A stretch of 64,000 nucleotides of DNA, taken from positions 39,363,298 through 39,427,297 of the forward strand of contig JAYESD010000010.1 in NCBI GenBank assembly GCA_036927565.1, in the 5' to 3' direction. Shown here one piece after another: positions 1 through 10,770 of this stretch (position 1 is the first letter of the stretch; each line of letters begins with the position of its first letter). The position numbers and the translations under genes were made by a program. The DNA is from Tuctoria greenei (lineage: Eukaryota > Streptophyta > Magnoliopsida > Poales > Poaceae). Under the pieces are notes generated by a model. It did no database searches. It was not told the DNA's origin and saw only the letters and a list, made by a program, of their open reading frames with translations.

Positions 1-513
1 TGCACTAATTAAAATTGCTAAAAAAAAGTTTCTCAGTACAAAAAAAAATAAACAGTTTCTGTAACATTTGTATCAAGTTTTGGAGTTCAACTTGCTATTT
101 TGAACGTTTTGTTAAAACACAACATCCGTGTTGTCCGAACTTTTCTACAACAATAAATTTAACATCATGTGGAGTAACGGCTCACGTCTCTATCACGGTT
201 TTGACTAGGGCCAGCACTGTACCATCATGGAACGTTTATTCAACTTGTTGTGACTAATGTTGTACTAGTTATTCCTTTGTGCAACTCATTTCTAGCAGCC
301 ACCTACAGCTCCGCAAAATCATCTACAACACCACAGGGTTGTGCTGGCAGCCACCTTCGTTGTTCTTATTGTTTGGCGGCGCCACTTGCATCGCGTGGTA
401 AGAACTTGTAAGAGCTTGATTTCTTGCTAGTGAGGAAGTGATTGTGTCCTACCACCTCTTAGCAACTGCTAGGATTAATCTGCTTGCTGTTGTATTTCCT
501 TTCTTTACTAACC
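1..513 (+). other. Untranslated leader or flank upstream of gypsy gag
   Basis: No reading frame here has a recognisable product. The block lies directly upstream of the gag start of the gypsy copy. From about 300 onward it resembles the leader of this gypsy type, but I could not find a clean LTR end or primer-binding site. The 5' LTR is therefore either outside the window or too decayed to see. Confidence 0.4.
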
Positions 514-1780
514 ATGTCAGCTGATGCAAATGAGACATCTCCACATTCACCACGTACGAGGGGCATCATTCAGCATTTCGAACGCCAAGTAATGCTGCAC
601 ACGGATGCCCTAAATGAGGATACTCAAGTTACCAATGAATGCATTGGTCAATTAGAGTCAACACAGATTTGCACCAACACCAAGCTGACCACGTTAGAAA
701 GCACTGCTTGGACTATTAACACTTCTCTTGCGGCAATTATTGAGCGATTGGAGAGGATAAAACAGGTTGGACGTGAAGAGAGGCAAAGACGTGTTGATGA
801 CAGCCATGAATCTGTTGGCAGCGCTGCAAGATATGACGAGGCGGAGTACTCAGCGGATACTGAGCTTGATGATGGACCTTTCAGGTACCGACGGCAGCCA
901 CATCGTGACCATTGTGGTATGGGTGGTCGAGCCCTACGACATGAGGTACATGACAATGACGATTCCGTACGCAACATTAAATTCTTCGTACCACCCTTTG
1001 ATGGGAAATATGATTCGGATGCATATCTGTCTTGGGAATTATCAATAGATCAAAAATTTGCATGCCACGATTTCCCTGATGATAAAAAGGTTAGAGCTGC
1101 CACTAGTGAATTCACTGACTTTGCTTTTGTTTGGTGGCATGAGTATCAAACTAAAAATTCAGCTACCGTACCACAAACTTGGAATGCCTTAAAATGAATC
1201 ATCCATCGTCGTTTTGTTCCTTCCTATCATGCTCGTGACCTGTTGCCTAAATTAAAATAACTTAGGCAAGGAAACAAATCTGTTGAGTAATACTATCAAG
1301 AACTTCAAATAGGCATGATGCGATGTGGCCTAGTTGAAAATGAAGAGGCTACAATGGCTAGTTTATGGGTGGTTTAACAAGAGAAATTCAGGACATATTG
1401 GCGTATAAGAAATACACTAACGTCACTCGATTATTCCATCTTGCTTGTAAGGTTGAAAGGGAAGTGTAGGGACGACGCACAAGAACTAACATTTCTGCAA
1501 GTTGAACTACCTCATGGCAGTCCCGCTCAAGTCCTGCTGGTCCTAAGCATGATTCTTCAGACGATACTTCCAATCGGTTGCCCAGGGCTACATCAAAATC
1601 AGCATCTTCGCGTGTTATCGAGCAACAAAAGTATCCACTCAAGCTGCAGCCAACACTTCTTCTTCCATCACTTCCACTGGGAGAACATAAGACATTCAAT
1701 GCCTCCAGTGCAAGGGTTTTGGGCACCTACGAAGGGACTTCCCAAGCAAACGTCTGCTGATTGTACGAGAAAATGGTGAG
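514..1780 (+). pseudogene. Ty3/gypsy gag (broken)
   Basis: The first ATG of the gag frame is at 514 (MSADANETSP). The first 228 codons are open. An acidic, charged N-terminus is followed by the gag core FFVPPFDGKYDSDAYLSWEL and then SEFTDFAFVWWHEY, which is the usual signature of retrotransposon gag. A stop at 1195-1197 ends the frame. The same reading frame then continues with RRFVPSYHARDLLPKL and YYQELQIGMMRCGLVENEE, interrupted by further stops and shifts to about 1780. No intact zinc knuckle was seen. It would form the particle shell in a live element, but this copy is dead. Confidence 0.8.
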
Positions 1781-1939
1781 TGCTCATCCACTAGTGATTT
1801 AGATGATGAAACATATGCCATGCTTGCTGCACAAGATGCAGGAAAGAAGAATGATGATGAAGAGCACATTGGAGAGACTTGTTGTGAGGCGTGTCTTGAG
1901 TGCCCAAATGATCAAAGCTGAACAGAACCAGTGACACAA

Positions 1940-4900
1940 TCTATTCCAAACTAAGTGTGTAGTTTTGGAACGATCGTGTTGCATTATTATTAATGGAGGA
2001 AGCTGCAACAATTTAGCAAGTGCTGCCATGATAGAGAAGCTTGGGATGACAACACTTCCAAATCCACATCCCTACTACATCTAATGGTTCAACGACAGTG
2101 GTAAGCTTAAGATAACACGTCTTGTTCGTGTCGAATTTACAATTGATTCCTACCATGATTACATTGATTGCGATGTGGTACCTATGCAAGCTTGCTCTAT
2201 GCTATTTGGTCGACCTTGGTAATTTGGTAAAGATACAGTACATCATGGTAAATCAAACAAATACTCTTTCATGCATAATGAGAAGAAGCTTGTTTTGCAC
2301 CCTATGTCTCCCGATGCTATTTTGAAGAATGACATTGCTAAAGCTTGTAAAGAGAAAAATAAGAAATGTACTCAAAATGAAAATCCAAATGTTGCGAAGG
2401 AATCAGTACAACCTAAGACTGACAATTCCAAATCTGCTCATGTGAAGAAGAATGAAATAAAATTGAAGAGTGCTTGTTTTCTTGCTTCCAAATCTGATTT
2501 GTTTGAATTAAAAAATAATGTTGCAATCTTCTATGTGTTTGCTTGCAAAGAAGCTTTGTTCTCACTTCACGACATACCATGTGCTTTGCCCCTTGCTGTC
2601 ACTAAGCTTTTGCAGGAATACGCTGATGTGTTTCCAGAAGAGGTACCAGCCGGGCTGCCACCATTGAGAGTGATTGAGCATCAGATTGACTTCATCCATG
2701 GGGCTTATTTGCCAAACCGAGCACCATACAGGACCAACCCGGAGGAGACTAAGGAGATTCAACGACAAGTACAAGAATTACTCGACAAAGGTCATGTGTG
2801 TGAGTCCCTTAGTCCTTGCTCTGTTCATGTTCTTTTGGTCCCAAACAAAGATGGATCATGGCACATGTGTGTAGATTGTTGAGCAATTAGTAACATTACC
2901 ATTAGATATCATCATCATATTCCTAGGTTAGATGATATGCTTGATGAACTTAGTGGCTCGATGATATTCTCTAAAATTGGCTTGCATAGTGGATACCACC
3001 GAATTTGCATGAAGCTATGTGATGAATGGAAAACAGCGTTTAAAACCAAGTTCGGTTTGTATGAGTGGTTAGTCATGCCTTTTGGTCTTACTAATGCACC
3101 TATCACTTTCATGAGATTAATGGATGAGGTTTTAGATGCTTTCATTGGAAGATTTGTGGCAGTATATGGTGACATCTTGATCTATAGCACATCTCTAGAA
3201 GAGCATCTTGATCATCACCGTGTTGTTTTCAATGCTTTACGTGATGCACGCTTATTTGGTTACATTGACAAATGCACCTTTTGCACAGATAGTCTCTTTT
3301 CTTGGATATGTTGTGACACCACAAGGAATTGAACTCGATCTAGCCAAGGTGGGGGTGATACACAGCTGACCAACTCCTACCACGGTCACACAAATACGAA
3401 ACTTTCTCGGACTTACTGGATTCTATCATCGTTTTGTGAAGGACTTCAACACCATAGCAGACCCACTGCATGAGCTTACAAATAAGGGTGCTCCATTCAC
3501 ATGGGGCAAGGCGCAAGAGGCTGCATTTGAAATTTTGAAGAATAGGTTAGCTCATACACCCCTTCTCCAATTATCAGATTTCATTAAGACTTTTGAATTG
3601 GAATGTTATGCTAGTGGTATTGGATTGGGAGGTATCTTGTTGCAAGAGGGACGATAAAGAATTATATGCACTAGTACAAACTTTGGAAACATGGCAACAT
3701 TATTTATAGCCTAAGGAATTTGTTATACATTCTAATCATGAATCTTTGAAGCACATTAAGAGCCAAACTAATATGAACCTTAGGCATGCCTAGTGGGTAG
3801 AATTAATTGAGTCCTTTCCTTATGTCATCAAACACAAGAAAGGATAAGATAATGTCATTGTGGATGCCTTATCTCGCTGTCATAATATGTTGATCCAACT
3901 TGATTTTAAGACTTTCGCTTGGAAAAAATTAAAGAACAATATGCTTTTAATGCTGATTGCAAAGATGTGTTGCTGCAATGTAAAGAAAGAAAAAAGCTAA
4001 GTCTCGTCTTAATCCACATGGTTTATACATGCCTCTCCCTGTTAGTGCTCCATGGGAGGATGTTTCTCGGGATTTTATTTTAGGATTGCCTAGAACAAAG
4101 AAGGGGAGGGATAGTATTTTTGTTGTTGTGGCAGATTTTCTAAAATGGCACATTTCATACTATGCCACAAAACTGATGATGCTACCCATATTGCTGATTT
4201 GTTCTTTCGAGAAGTTGTTCATTTGCATGGGGTCCCAAACACTATTGTTTGAGATAGAGATGCCAAATTTCTTAGTCATTTTTGGAAAAACTTATGGGCT
4301 ATGTTGGGGACAAAATTGCTCTTTTCTACCAGTTGTCACCCTCAAACTGATAGACAAACCGAACTAGTGAACCGTAGTTTATCTACCATGCTTAGGGTTG
4401 TTCTGAAACATAACGTCAAATTATGGGAAGAATGTTTGCCTCATATTGAATTTGCTTACAATCGTTTGCTGCATTCTACCAATAAATTGTGCCCTTTCAG
4501 ATTGTATATGGTTTTACCCCTCGTGCTCCCATTGATCTTTTGGTCTGCCACCTTCAGATAAATTGAATTTTGATTCTTCTTGCCGTGCTGAATTAATTCT
4601 TAAAATGCATGAGCAAACTAAAGTGAACAATGAGAGCATGAATGCTAAGTGTCAACAAGCCGGTAGCAAGGGTAGAAAGCATGTTACTTTTAAACCTGGT
4701 GATTTGGTTTGAGTGCATTTGAGAAAGGATAGATTTTCTGATTTGAGAAAATCTAAATTGCTACCTAGAGCTGTTGGACACTTCAAAGTGCTTCGAAAAC
4801 TTAGTGATAATGCATATGAAATTGAGTTGCCTGCACATTTTTGGGGTTACTTTCTCTTTTAATATTGCAGATTTGAAATCATATGTGGGCGAGGAAGACA

Positions 4901-5000
4901 CATTTGAGTCGAGGACGACTCAATTGCAAGAAGGGGAGGAAGATAAGGACATCACTACCGTTGATACAACCAGAACAGCAACCCATTCACCACTTGTAGC
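1940..5000 (+). pseudogene. Ty3/gypsy pol: protease, RT, RNase H, integrase (broken)
   Basis: Protease-like sequence at about 1980-2260 reads IINGGSCNNLASAAMIEKLG, where the usual catalytic Asp is replaced by Asn. RT begins near 2620 (YADVFPEEVPAGLPP) and continues at 2937-3300 (MIFSKIGLHSGYHRICMK, FGLTNAPITF). The catalytic box reads VYGDILIYS instead of the family FDDILIYS form, so one Asp is lost. RNase H at 3436-3900 has FELECYASGIGLGG with Asp changed to Tyr. Integrase core and C-terminus lie at 4029-4960 (LPRTKKGRDSIFVVVADF, PHIEFAYNRLLHSTNKL), split by frameshifts. The HHCC finger that should precede the core is deleted around 3960-4020. This copy cannot encode active enzymes. Confidence 0.85.
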
Positions 5001-5211
5001 TAATCAAGGTCTAATGACATGCGCTCGTGCACGTGAACTTAATTATCAGGTGAATTCATTCATGGCTATTCAAATTAATTTTCCTTCGGATGGGGAACTA
5101 TTAAAGCCATGTGATGACCTTGTTATTATTAGGTGCTTGGGGATTGATCCAGCTAGGAGGAATGGAGGGATTAATGCAATGAAGGCAGCTCCACGCAAGG
5201 GGTCCTCGTAG

Positions 5212-5815
5212 CTGCAGCAAGTACCGGCTTAAAAGGGGCATAACTTTCAACTCCCAAGGTTGTTTAATGAAAATAAGTACTTGGTGGGAAGGTCTCTTTG
5301 TCTACTTTCCATTGGTTCAAGAATCAAAGGTAGATGACGCTTGAACTGCCCAGAAAAGGCTGAACAAGACCCATGACTCCATCCTGAGTTCTAGCCTTCC
5401 TCCTCTATATAAGCAACTGGCGGCCGTAGGAAGAACTTGGGTTTTGTTTTATGTAAGTTTAGTCATTTCTACTTCCTTGTAACGCAAGTGTCAACGAGAC
5501 CTTCCGATTACTTGAATCAGAACCCCAACTTATCACACCCATGAGTGTTTGCTTGTTATCTTGTTCTTCGATTGCTTGCAGGTTCAAGGCTGTTTTGGCA
5601 TGACAAGAATAGCAACGACAGAAGCCGGTGTAACTATCGCTAAGGCGCAACACCCTTTTGGTTGTTGTAGTCGGGTAGAACAACGTTGACCTCCACCCAA
5701 ATCGTAGTTATCAGGAGACGGTGTAACTGTCACTCAAGGCACCACACCGTTCTGGTTGTGGTAGTCGGGCAGGCAACGTCGACCTCCACCAAATTCGTTC
5801 ACCACCAACATCTCT
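5212..5815 (+). mobile_element. 3' LTR-like tail of gypsy G1, truncated
   Basis: Noncoding sequence after the integrase tail. It includes a TATA motif (CTCTATATAAGC near 5403-5414) followed by AAGAACTTGGGTTTTG, and a region resembling the U5 part of LTRs in this family. The same order is found in reverse at 41165-41700. The far end is cut where the Sirevirus fragment begins at about 5815. No matching 5' LTR is visible. Confidence 0.6.
5626..5811 (+). repeat. Two-copy tandem repeat, 93-bp spacing
   Basis: A unit beginning CGGTGTAACT at 5626 recurs at 5719. Both copies run through a TGTAGTCGGG or TGGTAGTCGGG core to a GACCTCCACC end. The copies differ at about one base in six by eye. The repeat lies in the U5-like part of the gypsy LTR. 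Confidence 0.75.
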
Positions 5816-7255
5816 TTTTGAAAGATAGGCATCCCCCGTACCAATTGGGTTCATCACAAGTATGATTGGAGTCCTTCCATCCTCCCAAATTTGGGAAGAG
5901 CGTAGATTTCATTGTAGGCTTATTGACGGCAATTGTCGACATATCCTCTTCATCTTCAGAGGAGGACTCGTCGTTTGAGTCCCACTCTTTGCTAATGTAT
6001 GCTTGGTGTGCTTGCTTCTTTTTCTTGAACATTTTCTTTTCTTGTGGCTTTGACTCTTTCTTCTTCTTCTTATTGTCTTCATATTGGTAGTCAATCATGA
6101 AGTGTCCATATTCACCACACTTATAGCAAGTACTCTGAGCTTTGGATTTTCCTTTGTCTTTGTTCTTGCCTTTACTTGAGTTATCCTTCTCATCATGTGC
6201 TTGAACCTTTGATGAAGAGTACCATTTCTTCGTCATCCATATCGGTGCTCACATCATCACTGTCCTCTTCTTCATGTGTCTCACGAGCTTCTTTTCCCTA
6301 GGGCTTGCATGTAGCCTTGAGGGCAACCTCCTTCTTCTTGGATGAAGTAAGATTTGCAAGATCTTTCACATATTGAGCCTCCTTTTACATCATCTTGCGG
6401 TTTATAATCTTTCCTAGAACTTCGTTGGGGGTCATTTTGTGGAACCCTGGGCTCTCTCTTGTCATTCCACAATGTGACATTCCGGGACATGAAGGCCCTT
6501 ATCATACTCTTGACAACCTCATGATCAGTCCACTTCTTGCTTCTATAGGCACGAATCTTGTTAATAAGTATCTTTATTCAGTTGTACATTTGTTGAGCAG
6601 TGTCCTCGATGGCAAATCTCCCCAATTCTCTCTCGAGCATTTCGAACTTCGCTTTGCGGACAAAGACATTTTCTTTGTGTGCAGTCTTGAGGGTGCCCCA
6701 TATATCCTTGGAAATTTCTAGTCCATCCACCTTGGTGAACTCCTCTCGACTAAAGGATGAAGTGATCATCGCAACGGCTTGCTCATTGTGATGAATTGCT
6801 TGTTCTTACTTCGAGGTCAGTTCTTCATCATTGTCCGGGATATCTAGACCTGTGCACACTATATGCCAAAGACTTGAGTTATGTGAGATAAGATGTATTT
6901 TCATGTTGTATTTCCACATAGTGTAGTCACTTCCATCGAAGTGAGGTGGTTTTCCCAAAGGTATAGAAAGATAATGGTTATTAGCATTAAGGCGATCATA
7001 ATTAAAAGGATACTGAGAGTAGTCTTGATGACTATCCTTTTTTGCTTCTCGTCTTCCTTCTTGCCCTTTTAGCTCAAGAGCTTCTTCCTTAGAAGTGCCT
7101 TGAGCTGGCGCACTTCATCATCATTGTGCTCATACTCCTTGAGCACATTGAACACTTTAGTCTCATGAGCATCTCCTTTGATGGGCATTTTCGGGATCTC
7201 GTTTGTCTTGTCGTCGACCGTTTGTCTCTCCGAGCTGTGAGTCTCTTGTTGAAGA
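5815..7255 (-). pseudogene. Sirevirus gag (broken)
   Basis: The minus-strand reading contains the gag core (SSFSREEFTKVDGLEISKDI at about 6710-6769, then ELGRFAIEDTAQQMYN). This is the UBN2-type gag domain of Ty1/copia elements. It is followed near 6110-6130 by a zinc knuckle CYKCGEYGHFMIDYQ, in which the last Cys of CX2CX4HX4C is replaced. After it come a lysine-rich stretch and an acidic serine-rich segment (SSSEDEEDMSTIA). Several frameshifts and stops separate the parts. The product would be the capsid protein of the element. Confidence 0.75.
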
Positions 7256-7260
7256 GTTCG

Positions 7261-7272
7261 GCTCTGATACCA
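7261..7272 (-). other. Primer-binding site (initiator tRNA-Met)
   Basis: The minus strand reads TGGTATCAGAGC, complementary to the 3' end of initiator tRNA-Met. It sits two bases inside the LTR end, as expected for a copia element. Confidence 0.9.
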
Positions 7273-7274
7273 AT

Positions 7275-8707
7275 TGAATGTGGCCTAGAGGGGGTGAATA
7301 GGCATTGAAACTTTTTTCTACAACACATAGCAAAATTGTCAAGAACCAGGAAGGTCGGACTAGCCCGATGTTAGGTGCAGACTGGTCCGGTGTTGTCGCA
7401 ACACCTACAAGAATCTAACTCTTTTTGGTATTTTCATCAAATAGTTAAGTAGCGGAATATGTAAACTAACTTAAGAGTAATAAGCCAAAGTGTAAAATGA
7501 TTAATTTCACGAGAATCACAAATTTAATGCCAAGTTGGAGATTTATCACTTTGTGCCCTAGCTAATTGCAAGTATGAACGAAATAAACGAAAGGCACAAT
7601 ACACGACGATTTTTACCGAGGTCCAATCCCACGAAAGGGATATATGTCCTTGTTGAGGAGCTCATGCGGAGCTGGGTCTCAACCAACATTGTACCTCGTC
7701 AAATCACCACGAAGGCCGACTTGATCTCTACTATCAATGGAGTAATCACCAAGTCAACAAGGCAACCTCACAAGCTGAGGGCTCCCACAAGACTACAATT
7801 AAAGAACAGATCAAACACACACGAAAGATGTACAAGAACAACAAGAGTGTGAGAGAGATCAAACCCCAAGAGCTCAAGATCGTGTAGACGTTGCTCTCCC
7901 TTTCCCATATCTCAAATTTCAAAATATTGAACTTTTTAGGGCCTTAGATGTGTGGAGAGGAGTGCTTTTGTGCTCCTAGGAGGTGTGACGATGCTAGGGT
8001 TCTTAGTTGTGTGTTTTGGGGTCATGGATCACATATGTATCAATATTTCGAAAAGTTACCTTTTGAGATCCCGACGCCCGGACTAGTTCGCTACAGGGAC
8101 TGAACTAGTCTGGTGTGCTGTGTGAATTAATGTGAAGAAGTGCAGCACACTAGAATACTCTAACTTGTTTTTAGTGCATCGGACTAGTCCGTAAAGGGTC
8201 ACACTAGTCTGTTTTCTGTCTAGAGAAGAATTGGACTAGTCTAAATAAAATTAGAATAGTCTGTTGCATTGTGAACGGTGAGGGGAAAAGGACTAGTCTG
8301 CATTTGAGGACTTGTTTGTTTGAGCACCAGTGATGTATCGGACTAGTCTGGACAAGATTGGACCAGTCTGTTCTCCACTTAGAGAGGAATCGGACTAGTC
8401 CACACATTATTGGACTAGTTCGGTGCAATGACTATGTTTTCAATTAAGTGATTAGCCCTTACTCAACACACAAAGATTTGAGCTCTTGGGGTGTGTCTCT
8501 CTCACACACTCTATACATTTTGAACTACTTTGCACTTCTATTCTCCACTTGTTCTCTTCCCTTATTGATTCTCATTTTTCACCTTTGTGTGCATCGTTAC
8601 TTCCATTCTCTGAGAACCTTCTCTTAACTTAACAAATCTTATTAGGTTCTCATTTTTTTGTCATCAATCATCCAAAACCCATAGTGGTGTGCCTAGATGC
8701 ACTTTCA
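7275..8707 (-). repeat. Sirevirus 5' LTR with GACTAGTC palindrome array
   Basis: The LTR runs from TGAAAGTG (8707) to CATTCA (7275) on the minus strand, about 1433 bp. Between 8080 and 8430 it holds roughly a dozen copies of the palindrome CGGACTAGTCCG or close variants, often in pairs about 15-25 bp apart. Palindrome arrays in LTRs are described for grass Sireviruses. The function is unknown; they could be protein-binding sites. Confidence 0.8.
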
Positions 8708-9397
8708 GTCATCCCTCTCTGCCGGGCGGAGCTCCTGAGGTGCGTTGGGACGCTCGCCTTCTCTTTTCAATGGGTTGAATGTTGGCGACGTGCTATGTGT
8801 GCAGAGCTCAGTGCTCCTACATGTACAAACGCCTGAGTTGCTCTACATTCCATGTGTTAGGGAGGGGGTTACCGTCGATACCCATCAGGTAGTAGGCACC
8901 GGGTCATAGGATGGTTGAGACGACATACGACCTTCCCATGAGGAGCACATCTTGTGCTTGTCCTTGTTGGTTTGAATCATTCGGAGGACTAGATTGTCGA
9001 CTCATAAAGTTCAAGGCTGAATTCTCAGCTCGTGGTAGCATTGCAGCACCTATAGGTACTTGGACGATTGCAGAAGCACGATGTCACGGGCTTCATCGAG
9101 CTGATCGACGGAGTCTTGTCTCGCCTGCTCGGACCAGACTGCTTCATACGCTTTGCTTCTGAGCGAGATGTACTCTAGCTCGATCGGTAGTACGACCTCC
9201 AAGCCATATGCCATGAAGAAGGGTGAGAAGCTCATAGAGCGGTTGGGCGTGGTGCGCATGCCCCACAACACGGATAGCAGCTCGATGGCCTAGCGTCCAG
9301 TGAACTTGTTCAGACAGTCAAAAATGCGGGATTTGAGCCCTTGCAGAATTATGCCATTTGCACGCTTGACCTGTCCGTTGGTTCGCGGGTGAGCCAC
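8708..9397 (-). pseudogene. Gypsy A integrase C-terminal part
   Basis: The minus strand reads VAHPRTNGQ at about 9370-9397, then LWGMRTTPNRSMSFSPFF at 9271-9215 and DSVDQLDEARDIVLLQSSKY. Further down comes a degraded region matching the chromodomain-less C-terminal barrel of Tat/RIRE2-like gypsy integrases. It is the direct continuation of the integrase at 18438-18802. The Athila-like element sits between codons for the core motif VDWAS and AHPRTNGQ. The segment ends at the Sirevirus LTR at 8707, so the 3' end and 3' LTR of gypsy A are lost. Confidence 0.8.
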
Positions 9398-9757
9398 TGT
9401 TGATAGTTCTTAAGTAACACTAACAAATCATCCCTGGCAGTGGTGCCAGAAATGCGTGTTGACGGCTACTAACATCACAGATATAAATCCGCAAGCGCAC
9501 GGAAGCTATCGATGTAGCATTTCCCCTTTTTTAGTATTCCCAAAGGGTGTCATTTATATTCTCCCAAATGAAGGCTAGGTGGAAGCAAAGCAATCATCAA
9601 ATGAAGAGAATAGGTTGGTCTCGGTAGGGTTCTAGCAAGGATGGATAAAGGACAATTGGAGGTAGTGTGACACACAGAAGAGCATTCTATCCTACAGGGG
9701 GGGTAAATGAGGTAAAGAGGGACTAGGCTAAGAGTTAGGTAGATAACTGTACTTTTA

Positions 9758-9792
<35 letters not shown>

Positions 9793-10758
9793 GCCTAAGT
9801 TAGTTACTAATGATCATATTAATTATGAATTCTCCTGCTAAGTTGATTAACACATCGGGCACGAGTTTACCCCTAGCAATACTAGGACGACTCCTGCCAA
9901 GAGCATGTGGCATAGTCGAACGTGGAGGATTACAAAGGACATATAGGGTTGTCACCACCTATTGCCTACATCTTCAATCTGTGGGTCTACGAGACATTCA
10001 ACGCTACTTATCTATCCTACCACCATGCTAGAATATTAAGTAATTACCTTAAGAGCTTAGGCACAAGCCATCCTAAGGCAATGAACTAAATCATCGTTGA
10101 ACCGATGTTAATACATAGCATAAGTGATTCATATTAACATAATCATGTCATAGCTAATTATACTATAGTGGGGGTTTGTAGTGTTTATGATGATATAATG
10201 AGAATGGTATAGCATAATCATAAATACTAATCATACCACATATATGGAATCGACAATCAAACAAGAAACACTTCATACAAGGGTCGGTTCCCGCTACCAA
10301 AAAGCGTGTGAATCAGTCACCACTGACTTCTTCAAGTTGTGAGGAGCCAACACGTGGAAGCTGACCGAGTTTGGCACCAAGAAGGGGCGGTCGAACCACC
10401 AGTCGGCTGACCTGGTCTTGGCTCCATACGGCCTGTGCTTTCTCCAGGTGGCTTCCAGGTGGGGTCCCATTGACTGATATAGGGTGTGCACCGTTGGATG
10501 GCCTCGGCTTCTTCTGTTTGTGAGCCATTTGATCCATGTGGTGCCACATGTCGACGTTTGATTGGCTGTGATGATATTTTATAGAATTGCTCCCCCCTCT
10601 TTTACCTCATTTCTTGCAATAATTACCTGAATGTACTATTTCTCCAAGGACAAGTGGAAATAGGTTAAATAAAAAGGTGATGTGTGGAAGAAATGACAAT
10701 TTCTTCACATAATTGAGTTATATCGATGGGTAAAACTGGTATATAACAGCCGTCAACA
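9398..10758 (-). repeat. Athila-like 3' LTR (promoter-deleted)
   Basis: 1361 bp. The outer end is TGTTGATAGTTC and the inner end is GCCGTCAACA, followed by a G-rich polypurine tract on the minus strand (CTTCGGGGGGTT, about 10759-10770). Relative to the other LTR it lacks about 270 bp that hold the TATA box. It carries a longer TA run. The first 59 bp (9398-9456) are an extension containing a second copy of the primer-binding-site region. Confidence 0.85.
9757..9790. repeat. TA microsatellite in LTR
   Basis: A run of alternating T and A of about 30 bases. The other LTR of the same element has only a short remnant here, so the run expanded after insertion or on this copy alone. Confidence 0.9.
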
Positions 10759-10770
10759 AACCCCCCGAAG

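Larger units (their letters stand above)
270..5815 (+). mobile_element. Degenerate Ty3/gypsy retrotransposon (family G1)
   Basis: The gag, protease, reverse transcriptase, RNase H and integrase remnants appear in the Ty3/gypsy order on the plus strand, followed by an LTR-like tail with a TATA box. Many stops and frameshifts break the frame, and a large part of the integrase zinc-finger region is missing. The integrase C-terminus ends with the motif ESRTTQLQEGEEDKDI, which recurs in a minus-strand copy at 41165-42302 and in a variant inside the palindrome at 44492-46781. The left edge is uncertain. The right edge abuts a Sirevirus fragment. The clade is not assigned; a chromovirus-like position is possible. 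Confidence 0.85.
5815..8707 (-). mobile_element. Sirevirus-type Ty1/copia fragment (5' LTR plus gag)
   Basis: Reading on the minus strand, an LTR starts TGAAAGTGCATCTAGGC at 8707. It is followed by a tRNA-iMet primer-binding site and a gag remnant that stops abruptly at about 5815. Pol and the 3' LTR are missing. The LTR start, palindromic motifs and gag type match the plus-strand Sirevirus at 53433, so both are the same lineage in opposite orientation. The outer edge at 8707 is joined to gypsy A integrase sequence, so this element probably inserted into gypsy A. A later deletion then removed its 3' part and the rest of gypsy A. Confidence 0.85.
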
